Of a DNA stretch of 64,000 nucleotides, positions 25,217 to 38,000 are shown in pieces. The notes beneath the pieces are model-generated. The model saw only the letters and a list, made by a program, of their open reading frames with translations, was not told the origin of the DNA and ran no database searches. The DNA comes from Himantopus leucocephalus. Its lineage: Eukaryota; Chordata; Aves; Charadriiformes; Recurvirostridae. The stretch's first letter is position 1. Every line of letters starts with the position of its first letter. The DNA is taken from positions 69,126,468 through 69,190,467 of the forward strand of contig RSEF01000004.1 of NCBI GenBank assembly GCA_003993805.1, in the 5' to 3' direction. A program made the position numbers and the translations under genes.

Positions 25217-25324
25217 GGGCTGCAGTGACATATCATCATACTGCGCCTACTGCTCGGTGTACCTGTGGGCAAGAGCTATACCTTGTCTGGTTTGCATGGG
25301 GACCGTTCTGTTCGGAGCTGTCAG
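25217..25324 (+). other. Exon-like segment bounded by AG and GTGAGC
   Basis: The segment follows TTGCTTTAACAG (AG at 25215-25216) and ends in TCAG before GTGAGC at 25325, a near-consensus 5' splice site. It is 108 bp, a multiple of three, and open in two of three forward frames; the frame starting at its first base has an early stop. The two open readings are Cys/Tyr-rich and I recognise neither. The pyrimidine tract upstream is short. It could be a coding or non-coding exon, or chance. The GC content is higher than the flanks, and the minus strand is also open here, which weakens the coding case. Confidence 0.18.
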
Positions 25325-26476
25325 GTGAGCAGAAGGCTGGGGATAGAAGAGGGAATATTGGATTGCGATTCCGGAGTAGGCAGGGGGAAGGGGAAGGAGG
25401 AGGGCAGCATGCAACATGCGGCAACAGATGTAGCCCGTCACAGGAGATTTTGCTGCAAGGTGGCAGAAGCTTATGCAAATAATGGAAATACTGAGTGGAA
25501 AAATAAACACTCACATTGAAGCTCCCTTAACAGACTCTTTGCAATACACACAGTTTTCCCATAAATTATTGCAAACTTCCCGAAAGAGTCTTCCTGAATA
25601 CGTGAAATGACAGAATTTTTGGCTGCTTTTTTTTTTCCTGTGCTTCCAAAGATTTCCTTGGAGAGTCTGTGTAGACTTTCTGCTGAGTTCACATCAGCAT
25701 TTTTTGCTAATTGTTCCTGATGCTTCTCCATATTGTGAACTTTTTAACAGAAAAGTAGCAGCAGATTGCCTTCCCTAGAGAGGAACAAAAAAGTCTGTTG
25801 ATGTGATCTAAAAAGAGAAAGGGGAGAAAATAGTACTTAAAACAAATGTTTCCATTTTGGTGCATAGAGAATGAGTGGTTAAATGACATCAAAGAAAATA
25901 ATTGAACGAAAAGCCACGTCTCTTTCACAGTGTCTCTTCATAAATTGTCTGGATTTTTGCTAAAACTGGATTACTAGCATGAAATTACTTACGAGAGTAT
26001 CTACTTTTGCAGAGATGCTGATAAAGGAACTCTGTTTTGCATTGGTTAGGGCAGTGACAAGCCATGACTTACAAAACTCAGGTTGGTACCTTCTCCTCTC
26101 TGTGCTCACCCATTGTATCTGTTACAACAATCTATCATGAGGATTGTCATTTGTCTTGAGCAGGTTCTCCTTGTCACATCTCTGTTCTCTATCAAGCATA
26201 ATGGAATAGCCGGACACCAATATATTACAAAAAGTAATGGCCATATATTCAGAAGGAAAAAGGAAACAGGGCTAGAATTGTTCTCAGGCCTGAAGGAGGC
26301 TCATCAAGTAGTTTCTACAAAACTGCCAAGGGTGTAAACCTAATAACCATTCTGGTATTGATTCATAAAGCTGACGTTTTGTATATCCGGACAACATCAG
26401 GTGATGTGCACTTTAGGTAAACAACCAAACAGTTAGAATGAAGTAGGTGACTGGCTTGCTTCAGCTGAAAGATGAC

Positions 26477-26477
26477 N
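26477..26477 (+). other. Single undetermined base
   Basis: A lone N. Unlike the other three single Ns, I see no substantial direct duplication across it, so it may be an exact join or an unresolved base. Confidence 0.9.
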
Positions 26478-29400
26478 AAGCTGACCGTGGGATGGAAGTG
26501 GCCCTTTCACATCTGGGACCAAAAAGAGCAAAACCAAAAGAAAAGCAGAATTCTTGTGATGCCTTTTGGTAAAATACATGTAGATATCATGGCCAGAATT
26601 CAGGCTTCTGTATACAAAATCTGTGGAGATCGCTAACTAAGTTTCAGATAGACGTGTGATCTTGGACTACCTCCACCGCTGCCACATTTCTTACTGTTTT
26701 GAGCTGTAGCGAGGTCTGACAGCACAAGGCGGAGTTTTGGGGTCATCTTCCACAATGCTCATTTATTGAGAACCTCCTGATTTGGGATCTTGGCACTTTT
26801 CCATGGGCAGCCAAGTCCTTTATTGACTGTAATCCTCCAGTCCATGCCCCAGGTGTGGCGTGTGCCGCAGCTCCAGGCAGCAGAAACTGTATAATGTGTG
26901 CTACTGTGCAGATAGACCCCCCCCAGCTGGATACAACGCAGATTGCAGAGACCCGGGCCCAGGGACCTAGAATACTATTACTCTTTCACTTTGCTTTCAC
27001 TGTGCAGTTACTTTGAAGTGATTTTCCTTCTCAGTCTGTTGGGCAGAACTGCTTGTGCCACTTTTCTCCTGAATTTATTTTGTGGATAAATTAAGAATTT
27101 TCCACTACAGTCTTGTGAAACCTTTCACGACCCCAAACGATGCACCAAGTTAAAGTTCACACAGGGCACGTTCTTATAGATGTGTTTGGATTCTCTTGGA
27201 GAGCAACACTTGCATGTATTTTTCATTTCCCCAGGAATCTCCCTGTGATAGGGCGAGTTGTACTGTTTTCCTCTAATGTGCCAATTTGCCAATTATTATG
27301 CCGCAAGAACAATTTTTCTTCATCAGGTTGTCAACTTTCATTTTCATGCTGATGATACAGTTATGAGTGTCTTTGAAACGTGACATCTCTGGGTGGTTTT
27401 TTTTTGTCTGGCAGGCATTAAATCATTAATGTTTCAAAAATCAGATGCCTCTGAACACTAACAAAATGGAGCTGCTAGTTGACTGGTTTCTTAAACTTGC
27501 TGAGGAATATCAGTCCTATTTTTCCAGCCTTTGATGACCTCCAGTTCTACTTCAAACAGGTATCTAGTGGTTACCTTTGATTGAGGAGTGTTTCTTGTAG
27601 TTTTGTATGTGTAAGGAACTGCCTTGTGTCATTGAAATCTTGCTAGATTGTAGGTATTCCTCTCTCTTATGAGACAGAGGCACTTTTCACCCCTGACATG
27701 TATCGCAGGTCGATTATTGGAATTCTTTATTTGTAGTCTTTCCAGAACCTTGAATAGTCTGGTTGCAAAAATTTCCCTAATCTTCTTTCTTGTTTTATTG
27801 AATGATGCAATACGTCAATGCATTAGTTCTCCTTAATTATTAATGATTGCCTAACTAAGCCTAGATTGATTTTTATTTTATTTTAATTTTTTTTAGCTAT
27901 TTTTCACCTGCAGGGCCTTTTGAAAAACTCTTCCAAATTGTATTTAGTGTTACTTGCTGATGATAAACACAGTTTTGCTCTTCTTAAAGCTTTGAGTATA
28001 AAATTGACTGCCTTATTCCATTATGATATTCACAAATTTTATTAAAAGTTTACTTTATCCATTTACAAAAATAATTTAGCTAGGCTGGTTATTTGCAGAA
28101 GACAGGCAAGAAGTGGAAGGGTACTCTCTGCCCTTGAATAATCAGGGAGCACCTGCTAGGAATATATATCAGTAGGAATATTACAGCAATCAGACATTCA
28201 TGTCCTGTGAACTCCACTGAGAAACTCAGCTTTTTGATTAAAATGAAATGCAACACTTCTGCCTCTCTTCATACTAGTTCTCATCCATTTGTTTTCTCTT
28301 CCTGTTCCCCCCAAAAACTCAATGTCTTTGTACCCCAGTAACTACGTTATCTTTTGCATGTCCTCATTCCTACCAACCAATTTATTTTTCTCACTTGATT
28401 CCTAGTGTTTGTTATCTTTTTGATTAGACCTTCTCAGTTTCTTTTCAGTCTGTAGGCCCCGCCTCTGGCTAGTCCACTTACTCTTGGCATTTGCTCCATA
28501 GGGCATAGTTCTGGTTTTGGGCAAGTATACCCAGAAGCTCTTCCATAAAGCTTCCTTTGAGACAACCTTGCATCAGCAGCGAGCAACATGGAAGTAAACA
28601 GAAAGGCAGTGATGCCAAAGTTCAAAGTTGGGTTTTGGCAAATGCTGGAGGATGTGAGCTCGTGGCTCCAATTCGTGAGGAAACCTCTCTCTGTCTGGCC
28701 TCCAGCTAGCAGAAGCTTCCCCCTTCCCTCTGCAACACACGTTATAGCTAGCTTCAGAGCAGTTTTCAAGTGAGACCTGACAGTCTTGCATTCCTCTCGA
28801 CCGATGCAAGGCAGTAGTCTTTAAATGGTAAACATAAAGTACAAAATCCCGGGTGTGTTGAAATGAATGAGAGGAATTTCTACTGACTTTGCCAGAAGAC
28901 TATATAGGGATTGTTGTTTCTTCTGACTTTAGGGAATGCAAAACTGGATTCTGCAATAAAGAGAAAACACTTGTATACATTGTATGCCTTTCAGACCTTT
29001 GAAAAGCCAGAGCTTACTGATGTTCTTTTAATTACTGAGCAATGCTGTACAGGAGTGTGAATCCGAGGTACTCATAGCCCTGGTGGGAAAGATGCTCAGC
29101 CAGCTGAAACTGATTTGTATTGCAGTTTGAAAAGGCGGCATCAGAGCCAGCCTGGCTGCTGTTAAATCGCTTTCTAAAGCTACTATTGTAAGTAGCTGGC
29201 TGTTCAGCTACTGAAGAGTCAGTCTGTAACCAGGGATTTGCTTTTATCTTCCTGAAACTGGTTCAGACAAACCTCTGTGATTTCCCTAGAGCAATCCTTT
29301 ATGTTCATATTGTTCACTCCAGGTGCACGGCCACAGCAGTACACCTTGCTTCCTCGCAACAATTTACTATACATGTCAGCGCTGGTTTCGCTGCTGTGAC

Positions 29401-31896
29401 TGAGATAATTTGTTCTTTCTCATGAAAAGAAAGTTGAGAGTCAAGGATGGTGGAGAGAATCTCATATTACACTCCAACTAAAACCATAGGGAGAGGTTAA
29501 TATTATACAGGACTTTCTAATTCTGATTAAAGAAAAATCCTTATCAATTGTAATTTTTCCCCCACAACAGCATCTATGAGCTATCTCACAGAAACAGTGT
29601 GATTCTCACAGGGAAGAAGAAGAGATGGATTGCTTCTTTTTGTTACTAGCTTTTGTGATTCTCACTGTCTCCTGCAATAATAATGATGGTAATGATGGTG
29701 ACAAACCCCTGAGCTTTGAAAAGAAGCAGCTATGCTTCTGTATACATCATGGTGACAGCTTTGAAGTAAAACATTTTCCTCATGTTCAGATGGTACATTA
29801 TGGACAATCTCTTTCTTGTCACTTCTCTTGCCTGGTCGTTAATGGGGTTTTGACGCTTGGTTTCTTCATAAGTGAGGAAATAGCTAAACATAACTGAGGA
29901 TATCTGCTTGAGTGCAGAAACTTGGACAGATAAAAGGGAGTTCTGCCTTTACAAAAGAGAGGTTTGGACTGTTTCTAGGTTGTTCAAATTTATTTTAGCA
30001 TGATGGTAACAATGCTAGTAGAGGTTGTTGAGAATCAGTGTTTCTGGCTTCCAAATACTTTATTTCCCTTTTCCCCCATATTTTTGTTATGTCCAAATTT
30101 GAGTGGGGGTTATGCATATATATGCACCTATACATAAAGTCAAAATTTCCTCCAAATAATAAATAAGGAGAAAACGTGCGTTAGACCCTGCAGCTCCCAA
30201 GTGGGTCCACTAAGAGAGAAATAAGTTCAGCACTCTTCAGATTTTACGGCAAAGAGCCCAAAAGCTGGCTCTGGGCACAGGTAACCACGACCACCAGGAT
30301 TCCATCTTCCTTGGCCGTATGGCGGTCCGGCTGGGCTATTACCCAGGGCTATTGAGGTCCTGAAGCACCAAAACAGAGTCCCTCTTGTCATCTTTGATGG
30401 TCTGTGGTGACTTCATCGCGAGTCCCGTGGAAAATGACACAGAATGATGCTGAACCTGAAACATTTCAGCTGAATGGTTTGGGCTCAACAAAGTAACGCT
30501 TTCTCATCAGGTTTTAAGCTCATCTGAGTCTTAGTATTTAAGCGCTATGTTTCCTGGACTTTTGTGAAAATAATTTAAAAATATCTTCAAGAAACCTGCT
30601 GTGAATCTTCTGAAAGTTTCTGTTCACTGTGTGTGTGCAGTGTAAAATCGAGAATAAAGCTTTAAATAGCTGTGGGCCCTCTAGTGGTGTTCCTGGAGTT
30701 GCAGGTTCAGAAAACTGCAAGATGGAAATGTGTCACCTAGTTTATATATTCCAAAATTTTCCAGTCATACCCAGCAACATCTAGTAGTTTGGACTCCATT
30801 GTGTCCTCTGATTGTTTATATTGTGGAGAAAGAACATTATTAGTATTATCTGTGCACTGTGCCCAAACATTCATCTACAAATTTTAGTTTAATAACAGTA
30901 ATAAAAATAAAATTTAAGCTCATGAATCTGACCCTGCTTGTTCTGATATTCCCTAAGTATAAAAGCAACAAAAAACCTCTACCACAAATATCTGCCAGTC
31001 TAGATGCAACACAAATGTTGGTCAGTTGTTGTAGTCCATCAACGGTCAGCAGCCATAGTTTAATGATTTTTCACAGCCAGCAATAAACTCGCACCGCTGC
31101 TGAAAGAAGTAGTCTCACCTCCCTGTTGTCCGCGATCAGTGTTTTTATTGCTCTGCCATCATCCAGGCACGGGGGACTGCACAAGGAACTCATGCAGAAA
31201 TAAAATAAAAAAAAAAACAAACCTCACTATAATCTTCTATGATACACACATCTGCATAAAGAAAGTACATCGACTGATTAACAAATTAACAGTTTAAAAA
31301 CTACTCAAGAAGGTTGACAAGAGTGCTAATTGGACCTGAGTCACAGTTAACTTCAAGTTATTGTACTTTCTTATGAGATGTGTGCTTGCAACCATCCTTT
31401 TATGTAGAGATAACAGACTGCTCTCCTGGCAGAGAATGATGATGTGATTAACCCTGCAGTAGGACTTCTCTATTTGATCACCTACATGAAGAATACCTTT
31501 CTTCCTACAATCCTTTTTTTTTTTTTTCCCTGATTTTGTTTGCTTTCTCTCCCCTCAAAGAGTTGCTGCCAGAGGAGAGTGCAAGAATGCCAGCTGTAGT
31601 AGAAAATTTAATTATACAAATGTAGTTCAGAGTTTGACATAGTTACAGAAGATGAACAGTGTGCGGTGTGAGAAATGAATGCAGCTTCTTTTTCAGGATG
31701 AATAACTGCAAGCTGATGTAGATCTGTGGATGAAACATTCAGATAAAATCAGCAGTTGTAGTGTTCTGCCTCCCTTGTTTGCTTGCTTGGTTTTTACTGA
31801 ATAATCTACAAAACTCCCATTTTCCAAGACTCTGGGGAAGATGGTAGAAGTGTATAAAATCACAAGTGGCATAGGTATTTGAACAGGGAACAGGGT

Positions 31897-31927
<31 letters not shown>

Positions 31928-31939
31928 TTTTTTTTTTTT
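31897..31939 (+). repeat. (TC)n dinucleotide repeat passing into T21
   Basis: About eleven TC units (31897-31918) run into an uninterrupted T tract that stops at the edge of an N gap. A pure pyrimidine strand of this kind is a known sequencing and assembly obstacle and probably caused the gap. Minus-strand frames translating it as K/R/E repeats are artefacts. Confidence 0.97.
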
Positions 31940-32039
31940 NNNNNNNNNNNNNNNNNNNNNNNNNNNNNNNNNNNNNNNNNNNNNNNNNNNNNNNNNNNNN
32001 NNNNNNNNNNNNNNNNNNNNNNNNNNNNNNNNNNNNNNN
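31940..32039. other. Assembly gap, 100 N
   Basis: Exactly 100 N, a placeholder of unknown true length, abutting the TC/T tract on its left. Confidence 0.99.
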
Positions 32040-35000
32040 GAACACGTGAACTCCCCCAACAAATGTGCAAGAAATAGACTGGCAGCTTGCAGTATTATCT
32101 CTAGCTTTTCAGCTGTTATAGTAAAATGCACTTTTTTTTTTCATTGTACATTTTACTTAATGATCCTTTGCAGAAATATCTGTCTAGGGTCTCTGCAAAC
32201 ACAAACTCAGAACAAATTACCTGACAAAAAAAAGGCATAGCTTCCTCTATCTTTGGGAAGTCTTTTCCTTCTGGGATTTCCATTATGTGATGACAGAAGT
32301 TAGGTATATCTTCCTGCATCCCAAGATCTGTAAGTAGCTGTCTTTCACCTAGCTGTTCCAAAAAGAAAAAAAACCCCACCAACCACAAACTGATGTGTAC
32401 TCAGAAATACCTTTTGTAGTAAGGATACAGTACTTAGTTTAGTACTTTACTAAGGATAAAAGTTTCCCGAATCACACTCCAAATAACATCAAAACCATTA
32501 ATGGTCAAATGATCATGATGTGCACTTTAGATCTGGAATGAATGCCCCAAGAGAAGACATTTCTCCTTTGTGAAATAGTTTATCAGGCATGTCATCCTCC
32601 TCGCCTCTTCATCACCATTTATTTGTTTGGTATGATGGGACCAGGTGTGTTGATGGATCATAAACAAAAGAACTTTGCTATTGGAAAGATCCCTCCTTCT
32701 TTATCGCAGCCTGTGATCTACTCACTATCTAAAAAAGCTGGTTTCTTATCTTTGGGGGACATGCAAATAATTTTGATATGATTAAAATGGAGAAAATCAG
32801 GGTCAGATACTCATGAAACCATTCAAATTCTGATTGGAAGAAGCATTTTTTTTTGTGCGCACTTCATATTATAGTGGTAAAACTGAGACTAAAAATGTAG
32901 GAATGCAGCTTTTGAATTTGGAAGGTGAATGAAAAGCCATGCATGTCCTATTTCTTTTCCACTTTGCCCAAAGATATAACAAAAGTAAAATAGTGTTCTC
33001 ACAAAATGGTTTAATGGACAAAAGGGTTTGAATTCCTATCTGATAACCATTTACAGATGGATGTACAAAGGCAATACTTCAAAATGTAAAAGATAATCAA
33101 TGTGAATAAAAATTGGGCTTTGAATACTTTACTGCGATGTTATTACTTCCTCGATGTGGTGTGTTTCCAATTTGGAAAAATAAAAAAACCCCAAACTGTG
33201 AGCAGGAAAAAAATATATCCTTCAATAGCGGCTGCATTTGTTGAGAAGATCTAATGGTTTTATTTTCATGCTTAATGCCTGTGAAGTTCCACAGACCATA
33301 ATTTCTAAATCCATCAGGAATACCACTGTAGTACTGTTGCCCTCAAAACTATCTGTAATGGATTGCTTGCTTTTGATTTGTAGAGTGACATGGCAACCAG
33401 GATTAATTTCCACCCCTCCCCCTTCAAACATGTATATATTTTAGACCCCATTAAAAAAATTAAAAGAGGAAGTCATAACTGTTAGATTAGATCATATTTT
33501 TGAATTCTGGACTCAAAGATCCCTGCACCCAGGCTGTTAAAACTAGAAGATTGATACTTAATGATGTTTCTTGCCCTTTGTTCCCCCTGTCTAAGCTATA
33601 AAGCAGATTTGACAAGCTCTTTTAAAAAGTGCTTGAAGAAAAGGAGAAGACAAATGAGAGAAGGGAGGGAGCAAATAGGTTCTTAAGAGAGGCTTTGGCA
33701 TCTGAAGAGGTGGGGAATGACTTCTGAATTGGGCAAGTCCACAAAAATATCTTACAATACATGCATTTGACACAAAAAAGGTATGCTTCTTTTGATTAAA
33801 AGATCGAAGTAAGATGCAGCCTCAGTTTCCTGCCTAACTGTACACACATTTACTGCTATCAAAACACATTTTCTTTAGGTGGAATCTTTCAAATTAGTAA
33901 ATACAGAATATAAGACACCATTTTAGGCAGGAGAAATCCTTAATGAAATGAGGAGCTCAACAGAAATAACTGTTTCTAAATTTAAAACCAGAGCAGTACT
34001 GAGTAAGATATGGAGGATTAGGTTGCTTCTGTGTTTGTTGCAACACCCATTGTCACAATATATTCCATTATGATGTTTAAACCTTATTTTAAAAAGTGGT
34101 TGTGGTCCAGAGAAGAGCTAGGAAATGGATTAAGGAATTATAAATAAATGTTTTGTTGTGTGGGATGTAACGAACTCACAAATGCAGTGTCTTCAGTTTT
34201 GCACAAAAGATACGATGTAGTGGAAGACTTCAGTTTATCAATGAAAGTTGTAGCAAATCATATGATTAGAATTTGAAACGAGAAGAATTCAGAATAAACT
34301 AAATACAGAGTTTTCATTAGAAATACTTACCATGAGCAACTGTTGCCAATGAAAATTCGAAAATCAAGGGGTTTTTTAGGTCATAGGTTTTTTCCTGAAA
34401 TTTAATTCAAACATAGTTGCTGGACTTGGAATGGGAATTAATTGAGGGAAAGTTGCGGTTTATTTTATGCACGTTAAAATGAATGATTGCACGAGTTCCT
34501 TCTTGCCTTAGAATGTGTAATTTGGAGTTGATTCTTCAATCTGCCTCAGGTTTTTATGCTGACATATCTTCATCAGAGGAGGTATTTCCTGGGAAGAAAG
34601 AAAATAAAAGGCAAAGAGGAGAGCGGAAAGTGCAGGTGAATAAATTAATCTATTGAAATGACCTTTTCTTTTGAGTGTGGCCAGGTGGAAGAATAGACAA
34701 AGTGAAAACTTTTCTAATGGAAAAACTTAGCTATCTGAGCAATCTTTCTCCCTATGCTGAAAAGCCTGTTACCTAAAAATGCTTAAATGCATTAATAGAT
34801 TTTTTTTCCTGCCTTTCCATGTGTGAGACAGCACAAGCTCAAGTCTACTGTCAACAGCATTTTATTCTGAGAACTTTGGATTTGCCCAATGGTTTCCAGG
34901 ATCTTAAATCTGAAAATCCCAGACTTTGTTCATCTCCATCTTGTTTAGTTTTTTCTTTTTCTCTTTTCAGGTCAAAAAGTAGTTCTAAATTGCTCAGTCA

Positions 35001-38000
35001 CATTTTGTATTAATTCTAGACTCCTTAATCTTTTCACATATCCCATAGCTACTTAATATAGTATTTCTAGGCAATATTCCAAATCTTCAAAATGTCATCA
35101 AGATATAATTTTTCTCTGGGTTATCTGTCAGGCATGAAAATATAGCTTGGTTATCATCCAGTATCAGAAGCTAATCCAGTTGAAATAATCGAAGGAATGT
35201 ACTGACAGTGCAACATAATTGATTTGCATATATGCTTTTTTTAAAATCGAAAGTGAATGTATATTTGGCCTAGATTAATTTACATCCCATGGACTGCAGA
35301 CTTGAAAAAATGAGATAACCTTTTCAATACCATTAGTAAATCATTATAATACATCAGATAATTAAAAGTTGCTTTAATAGTTTGCAAGGGAATTTAGTAA
35401 TGATCTTCTAAAAGGAGAAAAGCCTCCATCCTTTTTATAGCTTTCGGTGGGGTGCAAAACCTGGGCTACTTGAGTGGCATTTCAGTTTGGCAAAGAACGG
35501 TAAAACTGAAAACAATTTAGGCATGGAAATGAAAAGAATTTTCCATGTTCCTGGCTGTCTGGTCATGAGTTCCCCTTCTGGCTGAAGGATAATTAATATA
35601 TTAGCACAAGAGCCGGAGTGCAAGAGATGCTGGTAGTATCCTTACAGAGAAAAAAACCTGCTGTGTGAGCTCAGTCGTTATTAGATGACAGAAACTTCAC
35701 ACCTGACAGTGACTTCTGAAAAACTCAGCTATTGGAAAAATTGCCATCGGAGTTCACCCCTTAGCAGGCACCTTGGCTGAGCGTTTTTCTCCTTGCAGTT
35801 TTTCTGGCCTGAAATCAGATGCTAAATTCCCTTGCAGTTACGACATTCTTAACAGTACCCTTGGTGTGATTTTCTGGTGTCTAGAGGAGGATGAGCTCTT
35901 TCTGCATACTTAGTACAAATCAATTAAAACATCATGGAACAATTAAGCATAAATCTGCCGGCGGTGTGGCATCATTACTTCTGCTTTTGTAACCAATATA
36001 CCTAATTTAGGAACCACAAGCAACAGCAGTTCTTCAGTACCCAAAACCTGTTCCGTGCACACGTGACAGCTTTCTAATGATGCCCAGTCCACGTGGGGCC
36101 TCCTTTAATGGAAGTGCTGTAAATTAGCCAGCAGGTTTGGGTTGTTTTCAGGTTTGCATGGAAATGATGTATGATTAGACAAGGACAAATTAGAATATGT
36201 AGAGAAAGAAGTCTAGGAAGGGAAGGCTGGAAGGAAGCCGTGCGCCCCATACACTGATGTACTCCTCCTGGAAATATTCTCAGTGATAGTTTGCAAGTAG
36301 TTTTTACTGAAAGGGTTAAAGGGCTAGCCAAAGTCGGAGTCTTAAACTCCTATGTGAAAGAATTGCAGAAATATGTTGAGGGTTGAACCCTTGCAGGTGA
36401 ATCCTACCTTTCAATGCCTTTCATTTAGAGACAAAACAAATGCAAAAAGCTCACAAGGTCTGTTTATTTTATATTTACAAATAGGATTGATTTTATTCTG
36501 TTTTCTCAGAGGTGGCCCCAAATCAAGAAGCTCTTTTGATGTATGTTTTAAGAATTCCAGAGCTCATCTCTGCTTGTTTCAAATTTACTTTTGTGCTTCT
36601 ACCAGTCTTTTTATTGGGGAAAAAAAGAAAGATTTTTCCGCTCTGGTCCTTAATGTAGACAAAGCCCTTTTATTAAATCTTTAAAATTTAAACCAGCTGT
36701 GGTATTAACATTCTAAATGACAACTGCTGCAGCAGTGGTTTATCATGCAGGTTGTAACAATATGTTTAAATGGTATTATGTGTGTTAAGATCCAAAGGAG
36801 CAACAACGGCATGTTGGATCACAGAGTCCTCCTTGCCCTCCCCGCCAAACCCCGCAAAAACCAAACCCCCCTCCCCACTCCAGACCCCCAACTCCATACA
36901 GATTTATGGGACTGTCCCAGAGGTCCTGAATTAATAATATATAGCATGTGAATGAGAATGATAGATGGAACAGGAATGGCTTATGTCTCTGTTAAATACT
37001 GCGTTGTAAAAGTTGTACCAATATATGTTTGTGAGACAGGTCTTATTTCTCTTGCTTTCTTGAAGGTTGCTAATCTCTTGGGCAGACAAAGAAGGTGGTA
37101 GCTTCTGAGGTTTTGGATTTAAGAACCCTGTAGTGCACTGCATACTTTGAAGGGAAGTACTAAAGCACCATTAAATTTTAAAACACAGTTCAGAGGCATT
37201 ATGTTTTCTTATACCCTGCAGTTCTCAGTCCAAATGACTGAATTTCAGCTTCAGAAAAACAGAAAACCAAAGAACAAAACAAGTGCAGAGCACCCAGGAG
37301 TGCGAGTGGGAGATAGGGATCATAGTGAGTCTCTCTGTAATATTCCGTAGCTGAAAAGAAAAGTGACAGCTGCCTTGTCACAAAGGCTGTTTTGCATTTA
37401 AAAGTGAAGGTTATATGGACAACAGAGGAACAGTCTCCTTTCCATTCCATATTCAGCTCACAGACAGAGTCCTGTAAATAGGGAGAAACAAGTTTGGGAA
37501 GGACTTCAAGTTTTTTACATTCTTCTTCATTGCAGGTAGGATTAAAAAAATGTAAAATTTTGAATGGTGAAATGAATACAGAACAAATAATTTCAGGTCG
37601 GCTTAATTTCAATTTCATCCCTTCAAAACTGTAATTGTATATATTCTACAGTGTCACTTCAAATGGAAAGGCACTATGAAATGGGACAACTGTAATGTTT
37701 ATTCCTAAAATGTCAAAATGGGATGTTTTAACATTGTTACAATCGCCTTTATTTATTATTAAATGCTGCTTACACTCGTTCTGCAGTAAGGAGAATAAAT
37801 GCAGGTCACTTGGGGAACCAGGCAACCTGAAGAATGTCTTTACCAGGAAAGTATGAAAGACTAAACTACCTGACTGTTCAATATCTTGAAGGTCATTCCT
37901 AAATCAGTCTTCAGTCTCGGACTTAATTTGAATGGGGATTCTCCAGGTGCTGGTTCATCAAAACCTTCATGTGTGGCAGAAATGGTTCGGCAGGATGGAC

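Larger units (their letters stand above)
22783..31896. other. Unique DNA, no gene recognised
   Basis: About 9 kb without an assignable gene or clear transposable element. Features of note are an exon-like segment at 25217-25324, a lone N at 26477 without clear flanking duplication, and a 90-codon frame with a signal-peptide-like start at 29625-29897 (see findings). Several overlapping frames around 25.2-25.5 and 28.4-28.8 kb reflect local GC content. Confidence 0.55.

Noticed and set aside
30180..30480. Moderately GC-rich stretch that looked like a possible retroposed gene
   Set aside because: All frames contain early stops and I could not recognise a parent gene or repeat.
31693..32131. Minus-strand frames of 125-130 codons rich in Lys, Arg and Glu
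   Set aside because: They translate the TC/T tract and 100 N of gap filler and have no coding meaning.
37199..37618. 139-codon minus-strand frame
   Set aside because: No recognisable domain, no splice or promoter support, and a length expected by chance in AT-rich DNA.
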